Assembly: GCA_900555465.1 (NCBI GenBank)
Contig: USLE01000002.1
Location: 1-19,762, forward strand
Length of the DNA: 19,762 nt
Reading direction: 5' to 3'
Source of the DNA: an uncultured Butyricicoccus sp.
GTDB lineage: Bacteria > Bacillota > Clostridia > Oscillospirales > Butyricicoccaceae
A model generated the notes under the pieces. That model was not told the DNA's origin, did no database searches, and saw nothing but the letters and a program-made list of their open reading frames with translations. Below, piece by piece: positions 5,928 to 13,930 of the stretch; the first letter of the stretch is position 1, and each line of letters starts with the position of its first letter. Both the position numbers and the translations under genes were made by a program.

Positions 5928-7628
5928 TTATGAATCCGCATCCTCTGCCTGCCCGGCCGGCTCCTCCTGCTGCGTTTCCGAGGATGTGTCAGGCTCGGAC
6001 GACGGCGTTTCTGCCTTGGGCTGGATCGTACCGACATACACGACTTCATCGCGCTTGATATAATTCGAGGTATTCGCGAGCTCCTCGGTCGTCTGGCCGT
6101 TTTCCGTGATGATCTTGTAGGTGCGGGTGGAATAGCCCGGAATGCCGCTGACCTCGACGCGCGACTGGCCGACCATCATGGAATTGTCCTTTTTCTCAAT
6201 GCGCTGCGGCGTATAGGTCTCGATCACCTCAGTGCGGGTGGTTACGGTCTTGTCGCTCGTTTTGGTGCCGACGATGGTCATGGTCAGCTGGCCATTCGAC
6301 TGTTCTGCCAAAATCTTGATCGGATAGTCCGTATCGTTCTTAAAGCAGAAATCCGGCCCGCCCCAGGAGACGGTCGCGTCCTCGCCGAGCGGCGTGTAGG
6401 CGACGGTAAACGAATGGTTGACGCGCTGGGTGACCTCGAGGTCGGCGCGCAGCACAGCCATGTACAGCGTAGACGAGGGCTGGCAGACGCCGCCGCCGAC
6501 CTCGTCAATGATCTCGTTGCCCGAGTACGCGCCCGCGGACTGGTAGCCGCGCTCGGTCGTGCGCTCGCCAACCACGTTGTTATATGAAAACTCCTCGCCC
6601 GGGTTCAGGATCGTGCCGTTGATCGCGGCGGACGCCAAACGGACATTGTTCGTGCGCGGCACGTTGCCCTCGTTGAGGCTGGTCGAGCAGCTCGCGAGCG
6701 TATCCCGGAACAGCACTTCCTCCAGCTTTTCCGCCGTCACCTTGGCCGCGGTGGTCGTGACCGGGATCTCGTAAGATTCCGCCGAGCCGTCGCCGATGAT
6801 GGTGCGCGCCTCTTCCACGTCAAACTGCACGCCCACCTTTTCCGGGATGATGGTCTTGCCGTCCTCCTTGCTGACCGTCGCGCTGACCGGGTCTCCGATC
6901 ACCTGCTCGGCGATCTTGTCAATGTCGATCTGCGGGGTCTTGCTCAGCTCGACCGACACCTCATACGGCTCGAAGTCCATCAGGCGGATCTTTTCATCCA
7001 GCACCTGCTCGACCGCGGCCGAATCAAAGTTGACACCCGGCTTGCCTGCGTAGATGGTCATGGTGTCCGTACCGATCTCCCAGGTCGGTTCGACCGGCTC
7101 TGTCAGCGCCTTGGAGGCGATGTCCTCAAGCGTTTTCGTTAGACCGTCCTCGTCCACGGTCGCTGCGATCTGCGCCTCGTTCTGACCGGCGGCCGCCTTG
7201 ATCACATTCCACATGCGGACAAACGGGTTGCCCGTGCGGCCGACCGCGAAGGCGTTTGCCGCCGACTGCTCACTGTCCACGCTTTGCAGCACATCCTCGA
7301 CCGGGATATCGTAGGTGGTCTCGTAGATCGTGACTGACACGTTCTGGCCCTCGTACAGCGCGCCGCTTTCCTTTTCGATCTTATCCACAGCTGCGCTGCG
7401 GCTCATCCCGCCGACCGGGATCGTGCCGACGGTCACGCCCGGGAACACATTGGGATAGAGATAGGTGAACCCACACAGCGCGACAAACAGCAGCAGCACC
7501 AGCCCGCCAGCGATCTTCGCCGCCAGCGGCACGCGGAACTTCTTTTTTTCCGCCTTCGGCGCCGTGTTTTTTGCCGTTTTCTTCACCGCGTGCGCTCCTT
7601 TCTTCGGTTTCTTTGTCTGTTTATCCAA
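5928..7628 (-). CDS. VanW-like cell-wall protein with G5 domain
   Basis: A 566-residue single-pass envelope protein. A lysine-rich cytoplasmic N-terminus (about 1-33) leads into one membrane helix (about 36-58). Next come two putative peptidoglycan-binding (PG_binding_4-like) regions (about 65-310), a VanW domain (about 325-450, with NPGEEFSYNNVVGERT and VGGGVCQPSSTLY, Cys382), a G5-like domain (about 470-545) and an acidic Ser/Glu/Pro tail. VanW-domain proteins are often cell-wall-associated; the name comes from vancomycin clusters, but none of the van resistance enzymes are here, so resistance should not be inferred. The start codon is TTG at 7626-7628, preceded by AAAGGGG about 9 bases upstream; no ATG fits. 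It is co-transcribed with the DUF975 gene from the promoter at 7747-7775. Confidence 0.9.
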   Translation of the reverse strand: MDKQTKKPKKGAHAVKKTAKNTAPKAEKKKFRVPLAAKIAGGLVLLLFVALCGFTYLYPNVFPGVTVGTIPVGGMSRSAAVDKIEKESGALYEGQNVSVTIYETTYDIPVEDVLQSVDSEQSAANAFAVGRTGNPFVRMWNVIKAAAGQNEAQIAATVDEDGLTKTLEDIASKALTEPVEPTWEIGTDTMTIYAGKPGVNFDSAAVEQVLDEKIRLMDFEPYEVSVELSKTPQIDIDKIAEQVIGDPVSATVSKEDGKTIIPEKVGVQFDVEEARTIIGDGSAESYEIPVTTTAAKVTAEKLEEVLFRDTLASCSTSLNEGNVPRTNNVRLASAAINGTILNPGEEFSYNNVVGERTTERGYQSAGAYSGNEIIDEVGGGVCQPSSTLYMAVLRADLEVTQRVNHSFTVAYTPLGEDATVSWGGPDFCFKNDTDYPIKILAEQSNGQLTMTIVGTKTSDKTVTTRTEVIETYTPQRIEKKDNSMMVGQSRVEVSGIPGYSTRTYKIITENGQTTEELANTSNYIKRDEVVYVGTIQPKAETPSSEPDTSSETQQEEPAGQAEDADS

Positions 7629-7746
7629 TATGGTCTTCCCCTTTTACGCTGGTTTTTATATATGCAAAAAGCAAATCGTTCATACAGATCATACAGGGAA
7701 CGGCAAGCGGTATGCCCGCCGTTTTTCGACAGTTTCTGCCTTGTAT

Positions 7747-7775
7747 ATTATATACCGCAATGGTGGGTTAGACAA
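7747..7775 (-). promoter_or_regulatory. promoter of the vanW-DUF975 operon
   Basis: On the minus strand TTGTCT (7770-7775) and a perfect TATAAT (7747-7752) are separated by 17 bases. The predicted start near 7740 gives a 5' untranslated region of about 110 bases before the TTG start codon. Confidence 0.8.
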
Positions 7776-7856
7776 CAACAAATCGGTTAAATCCTGTCTA
7801 TCGCAAATCACACGCACAAAAACGGCGCCAACATGCCCAAAATACGCGCCCAACAG

Positions 7857-7984
7857 AAAACACCCGCCGGATGGCGGGTGTTTCAGCTTGTCGAAAAAGT
7901 CCTCGCGCCGCAGCGCGTATGAAATAGAAAATTGCGGTAGACCGCAATTTTCATAAAAACCCGCGACATGCGCGTGGGTTTTTA
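7857..7984. repeat. multi-hairpin intergenic element, copy B
   Basis: Successive stems: an 11-bp AAACACCCGCC/GGCGGGTGTTT hairpin (7858-7883, with flanking A and T runs); CGCGC/GCGCG (7904-7917); a GAAAATTGCGG/CCGCAATTTTC hairpin (7927-7952); and TAAAAACCC/GGGTTTTTA (7954-7984) with runs on both sides. The segment 7890-7952 matches copy A at 1185-1244 in layout and flanks, while stem bases differ in matched pairs. Confidence 0.7.
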
Positions 7985-8036
7985 TACAAACCGCTGGCAA
8001 GTGTGCCTGAAAGGCGCGCGCAGACAGCGGCAGATT

Positions 8037-8121
8037 CGATCGAAAGCGTGGTTTCGATCGAGAGGCTGTTCGAAAAACATAGTTTTTCGGCAGCCTCAAC
8101 ACCCGCCGTTTGGCGGGTGTT
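8037..8121 (-). terminator. hairpin cluster downstream of ychF
   Basis: Three hairpins follow the ychF stop on the minus strand: 8098-8107 with 8112-8121 (AACACCCGCC/GGCGGGTGTT); 8062-8097 (GAGGCTG and CGAAAAA paired with TTTTTCG and CAGCCTC around a short loop); and 8037-8060 (CGATCGAAA/TTTCGATCG). The A/T-rich middle stem may help termination. The first is nearly identical to the hairpin at 7858-7883, including the adjoining TTTCAGC. None has a long T-run, so which one terminates ychF is uncertain. Confidence 0.6.
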
Positions 8122-8145
8122 TCAGCAAAGCATAGTCGGATATTG

Positions 8146-9249
8146 TTATACGTTGAACCGGAACAGCACGACGTCTCCGTCCTGCATGACGTATTCCTTG
8201 CCCTCCGAGCGGACAAGGCCCTTTTCGCGGGCCGCCGCGAGCGAGCCCAGCTCGATCAGGTCCTTATAATTGATGACCTCGGCGCGGATGAAGCCGCGCT
8301 CAAAGTCCGAATGGATCTTGCCCGCTGCCTGCGGCGCCTTGGTGCCCTTTTCGATCGTCCATGCGCGCACCTCCTGCTCGCCCGCGGTCAGATAGCTCAT
8401 CAGGCCGAGCAGGTCGTAGCAGACCTTGATCAGACGGTCGAGGCCGGACTCATGCAGGCCGAGCTCGGACAGGAACATCTCCTTTTCCTCCGCGTCCATG
8501 CCCGCGATGTCCTCCTCGAGCTTGGCGCAGATCGGCAGCACCATCGCGCCCTCCGCGTCCGCGATCGCCTGTACGGCCTTGAGGCGCTCGTTCTCCGCCG
8601 CGTCGCCGGTAAAGCCGGCTTCGTCCATATTTGCAGCGTAGATCACCTTTTTGGCGGAAAGCAGGTCGCTTTCGTTCACCACGCGGATGACGTCCTCGTC
8701 CTCGCCGAAGCCCTCGAAGGTGCGGGCGGTCTTGCCCTCCTCGAGGTGCGCCTTGAGCGCTTCGAGGATCTCCACGTCCTTGAGCAGCTTCTTGTCCGCC
8801 TTGGCGGCCTTGCGCGTGCGCTCGAGGCGGCGCTCGAGGTGTTCGATGTCCGCAAGGATCAGCTCGAGGTTGATGGTCTCGATGTCGCGCGCCGGGTCGA
8901 CCGAGCCCTCGACGTGCACGATGTTCTCGTTTTCAAAGCAGCGCACCACATGGACGATCGCGTCCACCTCGCGGATGTGGGACAGGAACTTGTTGCCCAG
9001 GCCCTCGCCCTTGCTCGCGCCGCGCACCAGACCCGCGATATCCACGAACTCCACGACCGCCGGGGTGGTCTTTTTCGCGTGGTACAGGTCGGTCAGCGGC
9101 TGGAGCCGCTCATCCGGCACGGCGACCATGCCGACGTTGGGGTCGATCGTGCAGAAGGGGTAGTTCGCGCTCTCCGCGCCCGCCTGCGTGATCGCGTTGA
9201 ACAGGGTGGACTTACCGACGTTAGGAAGCCCCACGATGCCGAGTTTCAT
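8146..9249 (-). CDS. ychF: redox-responsive ATPase/GTPase YchF (Obg-related)
   Basis: A universally conserved cytoplasmic P-loop protein of the TRAFAC class (OLA1/YchF) that binds ribosomes and prefers ATP over GTP. At 367 residues it has normal family length. Visible motifs are the P-loop GLPNVGKST (residues 7-15), the switch region ending NYPFCTIDPN, the G3-equivalent VDIAGLV, the degenerate specificity motif AANMDEAG that distinguishes YchF from true GTPases, a coiled-coil insertion rich in Glu/Lys/Arg in the middle, and a C-terminal TGS domain ending GDVVLFRFNV. The ATG at 9247-9249 follows AAGGAG. It is a single-gene unit with its own promoter (9364-9392), divergent from the MBOAT gene. 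Confidence 0.97.
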   Translation of the reverse strand: MKLGIVGLPNVGKSTLFNAITQAGAESANYPFCTIDPNVGMVAVPDERLQPLTDLYHAKKTTPAVVEFVDIAGLVRGASKGEGLGNKFLSHIREVDAIVHVVRCFENENIVHVEGSVDPARDIETINLELILADIEHLERRLERTRKAAKADKKLLKDVEILEALKAHLEEGKTARTFEGFGEDEDVIRVVNESDLLSAKKVIYAANMDEAGFTGDAAENERLKAVQAIADAEGAMVLPICAKLEEDIAGMDAEEKEMFLSELGLHESGLDRLIKVCYDLLGLMSYLTAGEQEVRAWTIEKGTKAPQAAGKIHSDFERGFIRAEVINYKDLIELGSLAAAREKGLVRSEGKEYVMQDGDVVLFRFNV

Positions 9250-9542
9250 ATTTCTTCACATCTCCTTATTTTTCAGCGGGCCGCAGCACCGGACAGCGTG
9301 TTTGTTCTGTTTCTTCTGCACAGCCCGATCAGATACAATGGAAAAATCCAATACGTAACAAAGATTATAACACAACGGCTTTGGTTCCTCAATAGTTTGC
9401 GCGCGCTGTTCTGCAACTTCTTTCCAACGATATGCGGCGCAATGGATGCAACAAAACGGATGTTCCGCCTCGTCTTATTTTATTGGGCGTGATATTTTCC
9501 CTCTCCGGCGCGCCGCTATCCATTCATCAAACGAGGTGCAGC
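9250..9542. other. divergent intergenic region, ychF / MBOAT
   Basis: Holds the ychF promoter and leader. For the MBOAT gene the best candidate is an extended -10, TGATATTTT (-10 at 9493-9498), about 45 bases before the start codon, without a convincing -35. No riboswitch, RNA gene or coding sequence was recognised. Confidence 0.5.
9364..9392 (-). promoter_or_regulatory. promoter of ychF
   Basis: On the minus strand TTGAGG (9387-9392) and a perfect TATAAT (9364-9369) are 17 bases apart. Transcription would begin near 9357, leaving a leader of about 108 bases before the ychF ATG. Confidence 0.75.
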
Positions 9543-10919
9543 ATGGTATTCAGCAGTCTGATTTTCCTGTTCTTTTTCCTGCCCGCGGTGCTGCTTTGCT
9601 ACTATATCGTACCACAGCGGCATCTGGCGGTGCGCAACGGCGTGCTGCTGGCGTTCAGCCTGTTCTTTTATTTCTACGGCGAGCCGCGGCTGATCGTATT
9701 GCTGCTGGTGTCCATTTTCGTCAACTATATCTTCGGCCTGCTCATGCGCAGCCCGCACCGCAAAATCTGGCTGACGCTGTGCGTGATCTTCAACATCGCC
9801 ATGCTTGGCGTGTGCAAATATCTGAACTTTTTCATTTCCGCCGCGAACAGCCTGTTCGGCACATCGCTCCCGCTGACCGGCATTGTCATGCCGATCGGCA
9901 TCTCGTTTTACACCTTTCAGGCGCTCAGCTATGTGATCGACGTGTACCGCCGCGAGGCCTGGCCGCAGAAAAATCCGTTTTCGCTGGCGCTTTACGTCTC
10001 CATGTTCCCGCAGCTGATCGCCGGGCCGATCGTCCGCTACCGCGATGTGGACGAGCAGATCGCGCAGCGCACGCACACTGCGTCCGTTTTCTCCGCAGGC
10101 ATTGACCGGTTTGTCTACGGCCTGTCGAAAAAGGTGCTGCTCTCCAATGTATTCGCGCAGATCGCGGACGGTGTATTCGGCCGCCCGGCGGCGGAGCTGA
10201 CCAGCCCGCTGGCATGGTTCGGCGCGATCGCCTACACCCTGCAGATCTACTACGACTTTTCCGGCTATTCGGACATGGCGATCGGCCTGGGCAAGATGTT
10301 CGGGTTCCATTTTCTCGAAAACTTCAACTATCCCTACATCAGCCGCTCGGTCACCGAGTTCTGGCGCCGGTGGCATATGTCGCTCTCGACCTGGTTCCGC
10401 GACTATGTGTATATCCCGCTGGGCGGCAACCGCTGCCCGGCCAGGCGGCATATCTTCAACCTGCTGGTGGTCTGGGGGCTGACCGGCTTCTGGCACGGCG
10501 CGAATTTCACCTTTCTGGCGTGGGGGCTGTACTTCGGCGTGCTGCTGATTGTGGAGAAATACGCCCTCGCCCGTGTGCTCGACCGGCTGCCGCGCATCCT
10601 GACCCATGTATATGCGCTGTTTTTCATCGTGATCGGCTGGGTGCTGTTCCGCAGCGACACGCTGTCCTACGCGCTGGACTATCTGCAGGTGATGTTCACG
10701 CCCAGCCTGACCGCAGACCCGCTTGCGACAGAATACCTCATGCGGTTCTGGCCGTATCTGCTGTTCGGCGTGGTGCTGTCCGCGCCGCTGTATCAGCGGA
10801 TCGCCAAGAGCGGGGCGTATGCGGTGCTGCGCTATCCGCTGCTCGCGGTGCTGTTTGTGCTGTGCGTGATGTCGCTGCTGACGAACAGCTATAACCCCTT
10901 CATCTATTTCCGGTTTTGA
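9543..10919 (+). CDS. MBOAT-family O-acyltransferase (AlgI/DltB-like)
   Basis: A polytopic membrane acyltransferase of 458 residues that moves acyl (usually acetyl) groups across the membrane for modification of an extracellular polymer. The AlgI/DltB hallmark FWRRWHMSLSTWFRDYVYIP is present with His278, and the invariant second histidine is His318 in GFWHGANFTF; both are intact. About ten or more hydrophobic segments are visible, beginning with FSSLIFLFFFLPAVLLCYY. I start at the ATG 9543, preceded by GAGGTG, rather than at an upstream in-frame ATG without a ribosome site, because the family begins at this MVFSS-like point. It is followed 15 bases later by a DHHW/AlgX-like gene, its usual extracytoplasmic partner. 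Acceptor polymer unknown. Confidence 0.93.
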   Translation: MVFSSLIFLFFFLPAVLLCYYIVPQRHLAVRNGVLLAFSLFFYFYGEPRLIVLLLVSIFVNYIFGLLMRSPHRKIWLTLCVIFNIAMLGVCKYLNFFISAANSLFGTSLPLTGIVMPIGISFYTFQALSYVIDVYRREAWPQKNPFSLALYVSMFPQLIAGPIVRYRDVDEQIAQRTHTASVFSAGIDRFVYGLSKKVLLSNVFAQIADGVFGRPAAELTSPLAWFGAIAYTLQIYYDFSGYSDMAIGLGKMFGFHFLENFNYPYISRSVTEFWRRWHMSLSTWFRDYVYIPLGGNRCPARRHIFNLLVVWGLTGFWHGANFTFLAWGLYFGVLLIVEKYALARVLDRLPRILTHVYALFFIVIGWVLFRSDTLSYALDYLQVMFTPSLTADPLATEYLMRFWPYLLFGVVLSAPLYQRIAKSGAYAVLRYPLLAVLFVLCVMSLLTNSYNPFIYFRF

Positions 10920-10933
10920 CAGGCGGTGAAAGA

Positions 10934-12091
10934 ATGAAGCATTGGATTAAAATCGTCTTTTTCTGCGGCGCGCTCCTCCTGATCCCCGTGCTGACGTTGC
11001 TCAAGGAGCCGGCAGCGGCCTCGTATTATGAAAACCGCTCGCTCGCGGTATTCCCGCCCTTCAGCATGCAGGAGATGCTGGACGGCGAATACTTCCCTCA
11101 GGTGGAAACCTGGGTCGGCGACCATCTTGCAGGGCGCAATCTGCTGCTGAAATTAAACACACAGAAAGAACTCGCGCTGCACAGCCCGGTGGTGAATGAC
11201 ACCGTGGTCACGCGGGACATCCTGCTGCCCTATCACGGCACGGTGCTCGACCACTATAATGCGAAAAACATGGAGAAAGAGCTGGATATGCTGCAGGAGC
11301 TGAACGACTGCTGCACGCAACAGGGGATCGAATTCCTGTATGTCGGCATACCGGAGCAGAGCAATGCGTTCCGCGACCGGTATCCATCTTATCTGAACCC
11401 TTCCAGCTACCGGGACGATTCGATGCGCACGGATTTTATGGCCGGCGTGGAGACGCGCGGCATCGACCACATCTGGATGGCGCAGTATTTGTCCGCAGAC
11501 TATGACAAGTTTTACAGCAAAACCGACCACCACTACAACCTGTACGGCGCGTACGAGACCTATCTGCGCGTGATGGCATATCTAAGCAGCAGCGGCATTG
11601 CCGCGCCGGTCACGACCGATTTCACGATCACGCCGGTTGATACCGCGTTCCTCGGCTCGCGCAACCGCAAGCTGTTCGGCCTGTTCGAGACCGATGACCA
11701 GCTCTATACCGGCACGCTGGCCGAGGCGGTGCCGTTCACGCGCACGGACAACGGCAAGCCGGTCGAGGCGACGGTATACAGCGAGAGCGACCGGAATGCA
11801 TATGCCTACTACATGGGCGGCGACGTGGCGGAAACCATCATCCAGACCAACCGCCCGGAGCTGCCGGATGTATTGGTTGTGGGCGACTCGTTCACCAACG
11901 CGCTGGAAACCATCCTGTACACCTCGTTTGACGAGATGCGCAGCCTGGACTTTCGCTACTACACCGCAGGCTCCATCTATTCGTATCTGGAGAACTGGCA
12001 GCCGGATGTCATCCTCTATGTGCGCGACGACCTGTCCTATATTGTGACTGAGGGGAACGGCGATCTGGGTATATCCGCTGCCGCGCAGTAA
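10934..12091 (+). CDS. DHHW / AlgX-AlgJ-like SGNH acetyltransferase partner
   Basis: A 385-residue protein anchored by one N-terminal helix (about residues 4-23), with the rest predicted outside the membrane. The DHHW-family motif appears as SKTDHHYN (Asp198, His199, His200) and is followed by VVGDSFTNALE with Ser319. The order Asp-x-His then GDS matches the catalytic triad layout of AlgX/AlgJ-type SGNH-like enzymes, which receive acetyl groups from an MBOAT partner and place them on exopolysaccharide. I start at the ATG 10934 after GGCGGTGAAAG; an upstream TTG in frame would lack a signal anchor at its end. It forms a two-gene unit with the MBOAT gene and ends just before a strong bidirectional terminator. 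Confidence 0.85.
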   Translation: MKHWIKIVFFCGALLLIPVLTLLKEPAAASYYENRSLAVFPPFSMQEMLDGEYFPQVETWVGDHLAGRNLLLKLNTQKELALHSPVVNDTVVTRDILLPYHGTVLDHYNAKNMEKELDMLQELNDCCTQQGIEFLYVGIPEQSNAFRDRYPSYLNPSSYRDDSMRTDFMAGVETRGIDHIWMAQYLSADYDKFYSKTDHHYNLYGAYETYLRVMAYLSSSGIAAPVTTDFTITPVDTAFLGSRNRKLFGLFETDDQLYTGTLAEAVPFTRTDNGKPVEATVYSESDRNAYAYYMGGDVAETIIQTNRPELPDVLVVGDSFTNALETILYTSFDEMRSLDFRYYTAGSIYSYLENWQPDVILYVRDDLSYIVTEGNGDLGISAAAQ

Positions 12092-12096
12092 ATACA

Positions 12097-12126
12097 AAAA
12101 GGGCGCCGGGATACCGGCGCCCTTTC
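12097..12126. terminator. bidirectional terminator between convergent units
   Basis: AAAGGGCGCCGG pairs with CCGGCGCCCTTT around a four-base ATAC-type loop, five bases after the stop of the DHHW gene. A-runs on the left and T-rich sequence on the right allow use by both the plus-strand acyltransferase unit and the minus-strand sigma-factor operon. Confidence 0.85.
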
Positions 12127-12159
12127 CCTGTCTGTCGCTGTTCTGCATCCGTGGACGCG

Positions 12160-12876
12160 TCATTCGTCCTGATTATTGCTCTCAAACAGCGCTTCGTTCA
12201 TCTCCTTGATCTCGCCCGCTGTGTAATAGTCGCTTGCACCATTATAGGAATTGGCGTATTCCTCTGTGATCTGCTGCAGGTTCTCCTCCAGCCCTTCGGC
12301 CGGGACCTCATCGCGGCCGTTGGTATAGCTGACCGCGCTGTCCTTTTCCTGCCGGGTGAGCTTGCCCCACCTCCCGCCGTAAACCGTATAATAGATGATC
12401 CCGCTGCTATCCTCCCTCTCCTCGAGCAGCAGCAGAACGTCCTCGCCCGGCTCCAGCACAGCCTCACTGCGGTAGGTCTGCTTTTTCCAGCCGATCTTTC
12501 CACCGTCCAAACGGACCGTGATCTCCTCCGGGAGCGACGGCGGCTGCTTTTCGTCGGGCTTGTAGGTCAGGAATGCCTGCGCAGGCCGGACGGTCGCATC
12601 CGTGTACATCATATCGAGGTTTTCCCCATCCTCACCAACCCTCCATTGGCTGGGGGCCAGGGCGTCCACCGTACCCACCACGGCGAGGTCTGCATGCAGC
12701 AGGACATCCTCCAAAGTCAGTTTCTGTTCATCGTCATATCCGGTCGGGTCTGCACTGATCGTCTTGGGCCACATCAGGTACACCAGCAGCCCGCAGCCGA
12801 TCACCACCGCAATAAGCGCTGCCTTCTTCACAGCCATCCCCCCTGTTGTCCGCTGCGTTTTTGTTTTTCCTGTCAT
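12160..12876 (-). CDS. membrane-anchored extracellular protein of the sigma operon
   Basis: A 238-residue protein I cannot place in a family. A basic N-terminus (MTGKTKTQRTTGGMAVKK) leads to one hydrophobic helix (about 19-36), after which a mostly acidic domain should lie outside the cell: it contains beta-like segments (ADLAVVGTVDAL, EEITVRLDGG, PGEDVLLLLEERE, IIYYTVYGGRWGKL) and a helical acidic C-terminus with many Glu/Asn. VVGTV followed by VLLLLEE resembles OB- or beta-barrel-like secreted domains, but that is only an impression. I choose the ATG at 12874-12876 because AAGGGGTG precedes it; an internal Met just before the helix is also possible. It is the last gene of the XRE-sigma-membrane operon, 75 bases after the previous gene, so it may be part of the signal-sensing side. 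Confidence 0.7.
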   Translation of the reverse strand: MTGKTKTQRTTGGMAVKKAALIAVVIGCGLLVYLMWPKTISADPTGYDDEQKLTLEDVLLHADLAVVGTVDALAPSQWRVGEDGENLDMMYTDATVRPAQAFLTYKPDEKQPPSLPEEITVRLDGGKIGWKKQTYRSEAVLEPGEDVLLLLEEREDSSGIIYYTVYGGRWGKLTRQEKDSAVSYTNGRDEVPAEGLEENLQQITEEYANSYNGASDYYTAGEIKEMNEALFESNNQDE

Positions 12877-12951
12877 AAAACACCCCTTGCCCGGTATCGG
12901 CAGCATTGCAGGCAGACAGGCAGAGGGGTGTTATTGTTTTGACACAAACTA

Positions 12952-13365
12952 TTATAATTGATCGGATTTTTTCTCATTTACAATACCGCGCCACAGGCAG
13001 ACAGCCGCCGCCGCAACCAACAGAATTGCGATGATGAAAGCAACATACTGTATCACAGGCGTCGCACGGAGAATGGTTTCAAAGAGGTCATACTGCGGCA
13101 TTTCATCGGAGCCCGCATGGGAAACCAGCAGGGATGTTGCCATCAGCCACCGGCGACCGGCAACCACCGCCGCGCACAACAGGATACAGGCGACGGACAG
13201 ACCATACAGGCGCTTTGACCGCCTTTTGAGCGCCGCTTTCCTGCGCCGCCGGACCGCTTCTTTATCGAGCCGCTGTTTGATGATCTCCAGATTGCCGTCA
13301 TCCTCAGGAAGCAGGTGATCCATGTATTGCCGAAGCAACTCCTGATCGCGGTCGTTATGTGTCAT
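12952..13365 (-). CDS. two-helix membrane protein, probable anti-sigma factor
   Basis: A 137-residue protein encoded directly after, and overlapping by 11 bases, the ECF-like sigma factor. The N-terminal half is hydrophilic and helical (DRDQELLRQYMDHLLPEDDG... IIKQRLDKEAVRRRRKAALKRRSKR), suited to binding a sigma factor in the cytoplasm; two hydrophobic helices follow (about 54-72 and 104-126) with a short outside loop between. No zinc-binding HxxxCxxC motif of the ZAS type is present, so the anti-sigma role is inferred from gene order and layout only. I start at the ATG 13363-13365, seven bases after AGGTG, rather than the GTG at 13372-13374. Coupling to the sigma gene fits a one-to-one regulator pair. 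Confidence 0.75.
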   Translation of the reverse strand: MTHNDRDQELLRQYMDHLLPEDDGNLEIIKQRLDKEAVRRRRKAALKRRSKRLYGLSVACILLCAAVVAGRRWLMATSLLVSHAGSDEMPQYDLFETILRATPVIQYVAFIIAILLVAAAAVCLWRGIVNEKKSDQL

Positions 13366-13930
13366 CTTGTTCACCTAAAACTTCTTTGATTTTCTGCATG
13401 GCCCTTGAATACCGGCTGCGCACTGTGACCGGATTCATCCCCAGCTGCTCCGCAATCTCATTGAAAGAAAAGCCCTGCTGCCGCAGCCGCAGGATCTGCT
13501 GCGTTTCCGGCTTGAGGACGGAGAGCAGGTCGCCTACATAGATCCGGTTGATCACGCGGTCCTCCATATTCCGGCTGATCAGGGATGCGGCCTCCGCATC
13601 CGAAAGCGCATCAATGGACGGCAGCGAAACCAGCCGCATCTCGCGCTTTTTCAGATAGGAAACCGTCATATTATGCGTTACCTTCGCCAGCCAGCTGGTC
13701 GCGCCGAACCGCGGCAACTGGTCCGGCGCCAGCGTCGTCAGATGGAGGAAAACCTCCTGCAGGATCTCCTCTGCGATGCTTTTGTTATCCGTCATATTCA
13801 TGATATGGAAGTAGATAAACCCGCTGTAATCCCGGTACAGCGCATCCATCGCCGTTTCATCGCCCTCCGCAAGGCGTCTCAGCAGGCGGTACAGCTTATG
13901 ATTTTGTAACGATTCACTGAATAATGCCAT
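13355..13930 (-). CDS. ECF-type RNA polymerase sigma-70 factor
   Basis: A 191-residue alternative sigma factor with only region 2 and region 4. Region 2 covers about residues 24-92 (ALYRDYSGFIYFHIMNM, IAEEILQEVFLHL, ATSWLAKVTHNMTVSYLKKR), and region 4 about 132-184, with the helix-turn-helix FSFNEIAEQLGMNPVTVRSRYSRAM. It should direct RNA polymerase to a dedicated promoter set. The ATG at 13928-13930 lies inside the 3' end of the upstream XRE gene (17-base overlap), after GGGAAGTG, and its stop overlaps the next gene, so the genes are translationally coupled. The downstream membrane protein is the likely anti-sigma partner. The signal and regulon are unknown. Confidence 0.93.
   Translation of the reverse strand: MALFSESLQNHKLYRLLRRLAEGDETAMDALYRDYSGFIYFHIMNMTDNKSIAEEILQEVFLHLTTLAPDQLPRFGATSWLAKVTHNMTVSYLKKREMRLVSLPSIDALSDAEAASLISRNMEDRVINRIYVGDLLSVLKPETQQILRLRQQGFSFNEIAEQLGMNPVTVRSRYSRAMQKIKEVLGEQDDT

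Noticed and set aside
5928..7628. Vancomycin resistance locus
   Set aside because: The VanW domain is widespread in cell-wall proteins; no vanHAX, vanRS or vanY-like gene is present.
8110..9492. A 460-codon plus-strand frame across ychF
   Set aside because: Antisense shadow of ychF, with Leu/Arg/Asp/His-rich composition and no start signal.
9516..10607. A 363-codon minus-strand frame across the MBOAT gene
   Set aside because: Antisense to conserved MBOAT motifs; composition typical of shadows (Gln/Arg/Asp/His).
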